Below are positions 12,401-24,400 of a stretch of 64,000 bases of DNA, one piece after another (the stretch's first letter is position 1; every line of letters starts with the position of its first letter). This stretch comes from Phoronis australis (lineage: Eukaryota > Phoronida > Phoronidae). A program made the translations under genes and the position numbers. The stretch is from positions 226,824 to 290,823 of the forward strand of contig NMRA01000197.1 in assembly GCA_002633005.1 (NCBI GenBank), given 5' to 3'. Below the pieces are notes generated by a model. It was given only the letters and a program-made list of their open reading frames with translations. It made no database searches and was not told the DNA's origin.

Positions 12401-15400
12401 AGACATATTTAAAATTATTGAACTTTTTGTTACTTAGAGTGTGAGATTTGAGTAATTCAAGCAAGTGGTTAGTAAATAGTTAGACCTGAATGATAAAATA
12501 ACAATGATTATCATAGTGATTATAATAACAAATTACTCTTGGTAATGTATGTCTTATAATGATAATTACACGCTTCCTCTGTCAGGAATTCACTCGTTAC
12601 CTTTTTGTGACCATGGTGAAACTGACTACTTAATACGTTTGTAAGGATTTATTCATAAGTTTGGGCATAAAGTATCAGACAAAAGTAATCAGACAAAATA
12701 CAATTTCCCCAACATATCTAATTGTGTGAACAGCAGAAATGACTGGTTATAACTGTAAGGTGGAGAATTTTAGTTATAAAATGACTGGTTATAACTGTAA
12801 GGTGGAGAATTATAATTATAAAATGACTGGTTATAACTGTAAGGTGGAGAATTTTAATTATAAAATGACTGAACCACTGTATTAACTTTCCCGTTAATTC
12901 CTCTACATTCTTTCATTCTCAGTCACGAGGGCAGACTATTCTTGTGATGAATTGGGCTTCTGCTCAGCCATCATGACGGAGAATTCTTGATTGTTTTGTC
13001 TGAATGCGTTTAGCTTGTACGGTCATGCATAGACAAGTGAAATTTTATTTTCTCTCTTTATATAAAAGATATAGATGTTTCACCGCGTTCATGTTTTGTA
13101 TTATAGCAACCATCAGAAAATATATTGAAAAACTGTGGGGATTCACAACATCTTGGAAGATCTTGAAAAATGAAAAAATTGTACTTTTGGGAATTATTTG
13201 TGTCTTAAAGTGGTGAGATTTTACCGTAGTTGGACCAAAGGAAATGTGACGAGTTATTAAGCCTGGTAATGCGTATAATACTAAGTAAATTTGAATATTT
13301 CAGTCGTGTGTTCAAAACAGACTTGGAGCTTGAAGTGCTGCGCTACACCAACCGAGTGAGCAGCGAGGCTCATAGGGAGTTGATGAGATCAATGAAGCCT
13401 GGTGTTTATGAGTACCAGATGGAGAGGTGAGTGAGCAGCGAGGCTCATAGGGAGTTGATGAGATCAATGAAGCCTGGTGTTTATGAGTACCAGATGGAGA
13501 GGTGAGTGAGCAGCGAGGCTCGTAGGGAGTTGATGAGATCAATGAAGCCTGGTGTTTATGAGTACCAGATGGAGAGGTGAGTGAGCAGCGAGGCTCATAG
13601 GGAGTTGATGAGATCAATGAAGCCTGGTGTTTATGAGTACCAGCATATGGAGAAGTGAGTGACACTCTCATGAAAAAGTAGTGTCATTGACTAGTACCTG
13701 AGTGTGAATACCGTACACTCTTATCATGATTATATCTGGGCATTTCTAAATAATGCAATAACTCCATATTTTGTCATAGACTTTACTTTTAGTTTGAGGC
13801 ACTTGCCATTATAAAATTGGACCTATTTCAAGACTTTATAAAACTATTGGTTGAGATGATGCTTGGCACAGGAATAACCAGCCGGGTCGAACCAATATGT
13901 TTAGTCTGGTCTCAAGGAATAATGAGCTCTATCAGTTCTCAATCTTGTAAATCACTTTCAGTCTTAGCAAGGAATAAAATGGGACAAGCATTATGATCAA
14001 GTTTCTTTAAGTGAAAGTTAGTCTTTAGAAAGTCGGTTTATGTCAGCCTTAAAGGAGAATGCCACCCGATTTATATGTCTTTTTTGCCGTCTTAATCGGT
14101 CTATATCCACATCGCCTTGCATACTGTCGACCTTACCTTGCCGAGAGGTGTCGCGTTAACCTGTGAGGAAGGTGAGAAACGACGCAGCGACGTCAGTGGT
14201 TCATTTGCAGAGTTAATGCCGCTATGTTGCGGTGCATCGTTCCCGCTTGTCCGAACTATGCAACTGCGAGGAAAGCGGGTATATCGTTTTTTGACTTCCC
14301 CGAGAGTCCGAAATGCTTAGGAAATGTAGGAAATGGCTCGAGGTAGTGAAGAATTAAAAGTAAGCTGTAAATAGCAAGTATGAGGCCGTGAAACATCTCC
14401 GTGTCTGTGGCCTGCAGTCGTCGTGGAACAGGGCCTGACGAATGCCGGCTTACCATACGTTCCATTGTCTGAGCTTGTTCACGGCGCCTCTCTAGTATTA
14501 CTTCATCACTGTATTCCTGTTCGAACTGACAGCCTGTGAAACTTAACGATCCACCTGCGAAGTCTTCGTTGGGATGAGCTTGGAAGGGCGGGATTGCGAG
14601 TTGCCGTGTTGACGTTTATTACTGAGCGTTCTGTTTCAAAATTAATTATTCTCACCCTTATACCAATACTTATATGAAACTGAAACAAAGTCTGTCTCAT
14701 TAGATACAATTTGGAATGCCTTTGGAGTGTTTGTGAGTGCAAATAATTTGAGAAGCCAGCAATGAATAAATCACTGCGTTAACGGCTTCATGTGTAATAT
14801 AACTATTGACAGGACACCAAGACCGCGTGCCAAGCTTATGCTAATTCAGTGTTTGCTGACACACTCGAACTGTTGTGAAGCAACTCGATTTCTATCCCAT
14901 GGCCAGGTGTTAGGGGAATCTTTATTTACATTTACAATATCCAAATAATGATTGTCAATGTCACGGTAAAACTTCTGCCGTGACGGTTCTGTGGCCAAAG
15001 CGGAACCTGACTTCGCGGCCCCCGACGAGTAGATTTGCAGTTTCGTGGCTAATTCACCAGCATAATCACGTGCACTTCTTTGGCTCACTAGTATTTCTTG
15101 ACTGGAAGTTTAGTTTCCAACTTTTGATGGTTTATGTCCGTGATGTCTGACGGATCGTCTTCCAAGCCACTGGCCGGGATAACGAGTCAGTCCCGTCGGC
15201 CGCTGGCGACGGGCCTGACCGGGCTCCAAGCTACTGGCCAGGATAACAATCGTTTTGTGTGTTTAGAACTCAACAAATAACAAGTCTAAACAACACAGAT
15301 CTAAGTTCTCCTGTCTGTATCTCACGGCAAAATACTTAGAATTTATCTCCGAACAGACCCCAAACCCCTGCTGCGGACCTTATTAGCCTGCGGAACTTAG

Positions 15401-18400
15401 TAGGCTACGGTGTGTCCGTAACAGCGAAATAAAACAGCACGTTTTTATAAAAACTCGGTGTATTTTTAAGGGTCTTACATCGAAGTTTGACGATTTATTG
15501 GAGTTAAACGATGAATTCAAGTGATTAACTGACACCAGTAACCCGTGTTGTGAACTGCTGAACAGACTGCGTGTGAAACCCATTACGTCATTGGATAATT
15601 TCAACACCTCCATCTGCCGTCAGGTGTCAGGTAACGCAACCGTACGTGCCCTTATGGAGTAGAACTACTCGATCAAAATTGATACAAATTAGGTTGTTTT
15701 TTGGGTGGCATGCTCCTTTAACTATACACCACTACACTTGCTCTAATTTGTTTCTCCATCAGCATGATGTATTCTCAATCGAAGCCAGTACACATCACAA
15801 GTAACCTGACAAAATGACCTAGAATTCCCTGTTATGACAGGAAGTGATGCATCATCATAGTACTGGTCATTTCTAATAACGAGGAGGAGACAAGAAATTG
15901 ACCACTAAATTTAAAGATTGAAGAAAATGCTATGTTCTAGTTTTGATTTTGCCACGATGACAAGTCTTCTTTGTCACTTATGGAAAAAACAATTATGTCC
16001 CCTGCTGCATGACTGTATTCTGTGTGTTACTTTAGGCACGTACTGTTAAAACAATTATCTTCCCTTCTGCATAATTGTATTTAGTCTGCTACTTTAGTCA
16101 CATGCTGTTGACAAGAACACTACTGCAGCAGTGTATCAGTCACACCACTGATCTTTGTTAAATATCATTGTGCTTAATAAACGAAAACTTGCTGTCGATG
16201 CTTTTAATTCCTGTTTTAGACAATTATTGGATAAAAAAATTTCTTCTTGTTGCAGCTTGTTTAAGCACTACTGTTACACACATGGTGGAATGCGCCATAC
16301 TTCCTACACGTGTATTGCTGGAAGGTATGGCCGACATTGTATGTCCATGCAGTTTGCTAACAATTTGATGTTTTGTGATTACTAAGTACTTATTTGTGCG
16401 TATGTATTTCATTGAAATGATGAAGACATGCGCTACTGTTATCACTGTCAACACTTTGTTGTCACAATTATGCCTGTTTTTTTCTAAGACAGTATGAAAA
16501 TAATTAATGATTTACACTGAAATGAAACAGAAATTCATCATTAGTGTGCGACACATTTAATGAAAAAGGGAAATATTGTTGGATTATAACAGGTTGAAAT
16601 CAAATTTAAAATGGAATGCTCTAGAGATGTTTTTTGAGAACGCTGAGCAGCTCTAGCCTCAAAGGTCATGTGAAATTAGGTCATTCTAAATACAAAGTTA
16701 CGCTGCGGGGAAAGGTGCAGTCTCTAACTCTTTCAGATTCTGTCAGTTAATGACTGACTTGTCTCATAGGTGGCACTGAACAGTATTTGTCATTCAGTCT
16801 GTTTTGTTTGCCATTTTGAAAAATTTAGACATTACGGCGTTTTCCCGTTGCTCCCAACTTGTTTGATTCTATAGCCCAACAACAAGTTGGGAAGTGTACC
16901 CCTGTAGCCAATATCTTACATGACTTATTAACTTCATTCTGGCATTTATGGTTGGAGGCCAGCTCTCTTTTGTTCGATAATTGTTCTAATCTCAAAGAAT
17001 ATCGTATCTACCCTGACTGGGCTGTGCTGTTAAAAATAAAGTTAAGTTATAACATATTTGAACATAAAGCAATAGCATTAATTTTTTAAAATCTTCGTCA
17101 AATGGTGATCATGTTTAGTTTTTGAATCGCCAAAATCGCCCAACTGCAACCGAAGTTACGACAATCTATTCTTTCCGAATACACCAATTCACTTTGAGTT
17201 TGACTGTGTTCACACGTGGTCTGTAATAAGCCTGCTAGATAATTGGCCTGCTTGTTGTCGTAACAGACAAAAGAGTGTGCTTGGCAGTTAACAAAGAAGC
17301 TAGATGTTATCACTCGCTCAGAACCCCCTACGTCTGGTAAAGTCACTGAACGGAGAAACGCTGTCATGACCAAATTGAAATGTTTCTCATTAAAATGAAC
17401 TTTTAGCCTAGTTTCCTGTACACTGTAACTTATACGAACGACTTGTGAATATAAAATTTAACCTGGAAGAGACATATTTTTTTTAATTATTTGTTATTTG
17501 ATAGTCTCTTTTGTTTCCAGTGGCTGTAACAGCTCTGTTCTGCATTACGGGCATGCAGGGGCTCCGAACTCACGGCGTCTTCAGGATGGTGACATGTGGT
17601 ATGAGCCATTAAATTTAGAGACTTCTGCTGCAGTTGTCAATCTTGCTGGACCATTAACCTTCTTATGGATGGGCAAATGTTGTGGTCTTGCTTCTAAGAG
17701 CAAAGTTTTACCAGGTTTTGTGAAGTTAGAAAGCAAGATAAAGTGGCCTTATTCATGAGTAGTTTTTGGAATTGTTACACAAAATTTTGCAACTCATTTT
17801 TAGCTGAATGGTTTTGTTGTGTATTGTCGTAGTTTTAATGTTTGTTTTCAGTTTGTTTGACATGGGTGGCGAATACCACTGCTACGCTTCCGACATCACG
17901 TGTTCGTTTCCTTGCAATGGAAAATTCAATGCTGACCAAAGAATCGTTTATGAGGCTGTGCTCAAGGCAGCAAGGGCTGTAATGGCTGCTATGAAACCAG
18001 GTATGGAGCAAGTCGATGAGCAAGAGGGTTCCTCAGCCTTGTATGGCTAAGATTTGTGCAAAATTTGTCATAGCACTGTGATGTACGGAGCCAAATACCT
18101 AAAAAATATAAAGAACATAACTGGGTAAAAGTAAAGGTTTTAGGAATCAAAATAGAAAGCTTGTAGAATTTGATATTTGACTTTCTACCAGTCTGCCATT
18201 GATTGGGTCACACAACCAGGTCTTTTTAATTAATAAAATGAGCAAAAAAATAGTTAGTTGCTACATTCATAGTAAAATAACTGCATCAGTAACATGATCA
18301 CATTTTGTTTGATATTGATAATTATTCAACTTGAAATTAAATGGAGATAATCGTTTGTAGAGCAGTGCATAAACCATAGTGTGTAAAAGCTTCATATGAA

Positions 18401-21400
18401 TCCAATCAACTGTTTCTGAGATATGGTGTTCCGAAGATAGCCTATCTTGGGCGTTTGTCTAAAGTCCTACATCCCCTTAACTAAGTGTTGATGTTGCTTC
18501 TCATTCAGGATGAAATGAGACAAAAGCATTGTGATGAGATAAAAGAATTTAGTGCTCACTACAAGTCAAAGTTCCTGACCCCTAGTTATGCTGGTGTATC
18601 ATTCCTTAGATTTTTATGTGCCCACATAATATGCAGCCGTCCCTGTCTGTCTGATGTCCGCTGCTGTATCTCCAAGTGCTCACATAATATGCAGCCGTCC
18701 CTGTCTGTCTGATGTCCGCTGCTGTATCTCCAAGTGCTCACATAATATGCAGCCGTCCCTGTCTGTCTGATGTCCGCTGCTGTATCTCCAAGTGCTCACA
18801 TAATATGCAGCCGTCCCTGTCTGTCTGATGTCCGCTGCTGTATCTCCAAGTGCTCACATAATATGCAGCCGTCCCTGTCTGTCTGATGTCCGCTGCTGTA
18901 TCTCCAAGTGCTCACATAATATGCAGCCGTCCCTGTCTGTCTGATGTCCGCTGCTGTATCTCCAAGTGCTCACATAATATGCAGCCGTCCCTGTCTGTCT
19001 GATGTCCGCTGCTGTATCTCCAAGTGCTCACATAATATGCAGCCGTCCCTGTCTGTCTGATGTCCGCTGCTGTATCTCCAAGTGCTCACATAATATGCAG
19101 CCGTCCCTGTCTGTCTGATGTCCGCTGCTGTATCTCCAAGTGCTCACATAATATGCAGCCGTCCCTGTCTGTCTGATGTCCGCTGCTGTATCTCCAAGTG
19201 CTCACATAATATGCAGCCGTCCCTGTCTGTCTGATGTCCGCTGCTGTATCTCCAAGTGCTCACATAATATGCAGCCGTCCCTGTCTGTCTGATGTCCGCT
19301 GCTGTATCTCCAAGTGCTCACATAATATGCAGCCATCCCTGTCTGTCTGATGTCCGCTGCTGTATCTCCAAGTGCTCACGTAATATGCAGTCGTCCCTGT
19401 CTGTCTGATGTCCGCTGCTGTATCTCCAAGTGCTCACATAATATGCAGTCGTCCCTGTCTGTCTGATGTCCGCTGCTGTATATCCAAGACCCTTTGATGT
19501 ATGCCTAAGAAATTCTGCAGATATGCTCCTTTCATGAATGGAACGGCATAAGCTAATTTTCAGTTAGATGCAAGTACCGATGTGCCCCCTAGTGACACTT
19601 TTATTTTTCTCATTTGCTTCAGTCTGTATCTTTGGTGTTTATTAATGCACTCTCATGAAATTTGGCAAATATCTATTAGGAAGATGATGCCACATTCACA
19701 TTTTTACTGTTTTCAAGTTAGTGTTTTTGCCATCTGCCCCTCTAAGGATGATTATGAAAATTGACGTATATGTTCCGTTGAGAAAAGGACAGCTGACGAT
19801 TATTTTTGGACTCTTGTCAAACTGAGACGAAAACTGCAGCTGTAGTCATAAATTATTTATTCTTATGGGTTTAGCGTTGCCACAGTATTACCCTCTGGAT
19901 TAAATTTTACTCCAGTTCCTGTTCTCTTTTTTGAAGGGGAGTGAATTTAATACTGGAGTAAATTTAGTCGAGTTGTAAATGAATGTTCCCACTGAAGTTA
20001 AGATGCTTGTGGTCAATAAAGTATGTTATGTTGGGGAGAGTAAAGGTTCAGTGTGAAAGCTACATTAGAGTATGTTATGTTGGGGAGAGTAAAGGTTCAG
20101 TGTGAAAGCTACATTAGAGTATGTTATGTTGGGGAGAGTAAAGGTACAGTGTGAAAGCTACATTAGAGTAGCCAGATAAACATATCGTATTGCCACATTT
20201 GGAGATAATCAGCTGTGCAACCAGACACGGTGATTCTTACATGATCTTTCAGTAGCAACTATCTCTTTGGCAAGAGGGGGTGTGTTGGGGGGGTTGCAGA
20301 TTTTTAGAGATTCTGGACGACGATCATTCTGAAAGGAATTTTTAGTCCATCTTGTATTTTCAAATTTTATTAATTGCAGGTGTCAACTGGGTGGACATGC
20401 ATCAGTTGGCTAACAGAATTCACCTGGAAGAGTTGACGCGTGCCGGTCTTCTGCAGGGTGGTGTGGAAGAAATGATGGCTGTCAACTTAGGGGCTGTGTT
20501 CATGCCGCATGGGTTAGGACACTTCATGGGTTGTGATGTTCATGATGTTGGTGGTTATCCTGAGGTATGTCACGTGACGTGCATGTGATCTGGGGTTATC
20601 CTGAGGTATGTCTTGTGATATGCATGTTATCTAGTTATAGACAGTAGGTTAAGTGCAACTCCCTCACACATTTCTTGAACTGTGATGGGCTTTGTGTTGG
20701 AGGTTATGTGGATACTTCAGGAACAGGGCCATCTCAGATTACACGACACTAAATCTCGCTGTATTTACCCAGGATGCCACAATATCCATTAGGCACTTTT
20801 ATAGCCTCGTTTTCACACTGTTTGAGTTCCACATATTTTTTGTTGTATTTTTTACAAGTTTTTCTGGGCTGCATTACTTTATTCGTCCTGTCAATGCCAA
20901 CAAAGTATTACTGCCTTGCTGTGAGCTGCAACTCTGATGGGAGAAATTTGGATAAACATGACAAATATCCGTGGATGTGTGTGATCATGGTTAAGTTCTT
21001 CACCTTCGCACCATCAAAGATGAGACAACGCAGAGTGAATGGATAATGCAAGTTTATTGGGTTTATTTTGAACCAAACAGGATCTCCTTTCTTCAACATA
21101 CCTTTCATGACTTCTAAAAGACTGAAGTCAGAAATTTGGTCTTACGCTCCACAAATCATATGATGATAATTAAAATCTCACTTTGGCGAAAAAGTCATTG
21201 TGAGAATATACCCATATCTTCTAGTTATCAATATAATTTGTATAAAGTATTTCTAAATTGTGACGTACTCAATAATTACATGGCTAAAACTTTATTCAGT
21301 AATTGGAAGACCAAAGTGTTATCTTAGCCTTAAATCACTGTCATGAGCCAGTTCCTAAGACCATGTTTACCTTTTGCTTTGCTAAAATTCTGCGTGTGCG

Positions 21401-24400
21401 ATCAACAACATCTCTCTCACTGTTGCTTTATTTTGTGTGTTCTTAATATTTCTATGGCACCAATTTCAGTTTGCATACAGTTGCAGCCATTATTACGGCT
21501 TTGAATCAAACTTAGTTTACAGACAGCTCTTAAAGCCAGAGTGTAAACCACTTTCTCATGTTAAAAACAGCCACCTTTTAGATTTTGCTTTTCCAAAGCT
21601 ATGTCATCATGTTGTTATCCTTTGTTTGAATTTAGACTGTAAAATCAGATGGAGTTTTAGTGATGGCCGTACTGCCTTGGTGACTGAAATTAACTGAGCG
21701 TGTCAAATGATGATTGGCCAGGTCTGATGCAATATTGAACAGCTTGTCACTTCTTAAACGTGGAAATTATTTCTAATTGAGGGAAAACATGATCAGGCTG
21801 GTTGTGAGTGAGGTAAATCAAAAGTTAGTGTTTGAACGAAGACACGGGTTCATTTCCCCTTCAATTTGTAATGGCAGGTTACGACTACATGCGGATTATC
21901 ACTTTGTCAAATACTTCATAGGCTGTTATTGTCTGTGTATCAATTACTGCAGACTGCATCACCAATAGTCTGTGTTTGTTAGGGAACAGAACGTCCCAAA
22001 CCTGCTGGACTGCGAAGTCTACGAACAGTGAGAAATCTGCAAGAACGAATGGTGTTGACTGTGGAGCCTGGCATCTACTTCATTGACTACGTGAGTTCAG
22101 CACTATCAGTTCTTGTTTATAACGTGAATAGAAATAAAGTGACAAAACTTTTCCTCAGAACTTTCATATTTTGATATATATAATGCATATTTTTATTATA
22201 TACACTGTCAGCCTTTTGCATCATCAGTGACTATACAACCAATAAATAGTTCCATGGCATTACTTCAAATGCTGTCAGAGAAGCCTATAAAAATGAATGA
22301 GTGACCTTAGCTAGTTTTGGAGGAAATCTGTGCTAACTAGGTAAAATGTCACTTTTGGACACAGGATGGACGAAAAGTTTATGATTTTTATTTTTTTTCA
22401 TAAAAAATAAGTAGTTTTGTAAAGTTGCTGTCTTTGGCACAATTTGTCAAATTTGTCATAATTACTGACTTTCATTCATTGTTACAAGTTGCTTCTGTTG
22501 GTTTTACGCCAGTCAGTAATGTCGTCCAATCACTGGCATGTAGCATTTTGTAACAAATGGTGGAAGCTAATTATTGATGGAAATTTGTTAGACTGGCTTA
22601 TAAATGAAATATTCATTACTTGTTATCAACAATTTTATTATTTGATTTCTTATAAAAATGATAAAAACACAATTTGGAGATGCTTACCTCTGTTCAGTCA
22701 TGGTATTATGCGTAATTAGTAACGCTACGGTATTACCGGTCGTCTTAAAGAATCAAAACGGAGAGTACCGATCCCAAAACATGAACCTAAGTCGAGAAGT
22801 GTTTACATGGTGCTGCATAGGTGATCACATGACAAATCTTTTAACCTTGTAAATTGTTCGTACTGTGGCAATGCCAAGTTTTTCATTTTTATGCACCCAC
22901 ATATTTATATGTGGACGCATTATGCCGTCATCTCCGTCCATCCGTCCGTCCGTACGGGCGGCGTCCGTCCGGCGTCTGGCGTCCGCTGCTCTATCTCCAA
23001 AACCCTTTGACATATGTTCATGAAATTTGGCACATATGTTCCATTCATGAATGGGACGGCATGTGCGAACTTTCGGACGGATCCGACTACCGGTGTGCCC
23101 CCTAGTGGCAATTTTAGTTTTTTACGCTTACCTTTGTATCTTCAAAAGTCCTGAACGGATTTTCATGAAATTTGGTATGTAGGCACCTAGTAGTGAGATG
23201 ACGCTATCCTGCCGTTTTCNNNNNNNNNNNNNNNNNNNNNNNNNNNNNNNNNNNNNNNNNNNNNNNNNNNNNNNNNNNNNNNNNNNNNNNNNNNNNNNNN
23301 NNNNNNNNNNNNNNNNNNNNNNNNNNNNNNNNNNNNNNNNNNNNNNNNNNNNNNNNNNNNNNNNNNNNNNNNNNNNNNNNNNNNNNNNNNNNNNNNNNNN
23401 NNNNNNNNNNNNNNNNNNNNNNNNNNNNNNNNNNNNNNNNNNNNNNNNNNNNNNNNNNNNNNNNNNNNNNNNNNNNNNNNNNNNNNNNNNNNNNNNNNNN
23501 NNNNNNNNNNNNNNNNNNNNNNNNNNNNNNNNNNNNNNNNNNNNNNNNNNNNNNNNNNNNNNNNNNNNNNNNNNNNNNNNNNNNNNNNNNNNNNNNNNNN
23601 NNNNNNNNNNNNNNNNNNNNNNNNNNNNNNNNNNNNNNNNNNNNNNNNNNNNNNNNNNNNNNNNNNNNNNNNNNNNNNNNNNNNNNNNNNNNNNNNNNNN
23701 NNNNNNNNNNNNNNNNNNNNNNNNNNNNNNNNNNNNNNNNNNNNNNNTTACTATGAAGAGGACGGTTGACGCTGAATTTCCCATGACTTTGATTACTGTG
23801 GCGCCTCCTAGTGGCAGTTTTTTTTTGCGCCCATGGCTGTATCTCCCAAACCGTTTGCAGGATCTTTACTAAATTTAGCAAGTGTATTTATGTGATGTTG
23901 ACAACGGACGATGACGACTTTAGGATGATTCTGACTACCGGTATGCCTCTAGTGGCAATTTTAGCATTTTACATTGACCTCTGTATTTTCATAGGTCTTC
24001 AAAAGATTTTAGTAAAATTCGGAATTAAGGTATCTGTTGGTGAGATGATGCTATCCGTCCATTTTCAGGTAGAATCGAGGTATGTATGCTCAGACATGTC
24101 TGTTTCTATTATTTTTCAAGTGTTTTGTATCATGCTCTTGTGATTTTGAATCGTGGAATTACCAGATAGCTTGAAAGGTGCACTTGTATTCAAGCTAATT
24201 TGTTCTCACAGCTAAGCAGTGAATTTCCCTTTCAGCTTATACTGTTAATCAAGGGTTCAGCAATACGAGTTTACACCAAATGTTTTTTGTCATTTTGTTT
24301 TTTTCATGTCTACCTGTCCTTTTCTAGTACTTAGTAAGTACTTAAGGTAGTAGGTATATTCTATGCTAATTTTAACACATTGCTTTCCATATATGTCTGT

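Noticed and set aside
13312-13671. 119-codon minus-strand repetitive frame
   Set aside because: Antisense shadow of the 75-bp PEPD exon 8 array; the + strand has the conserved prolidase sequence.
14846-15088. 80-codon minus-strand frame within the TTAA-flanked element
   Set aside because: Too short for a transposase and no DDE-like motif; treated as chance frame in a non-autonomous element.
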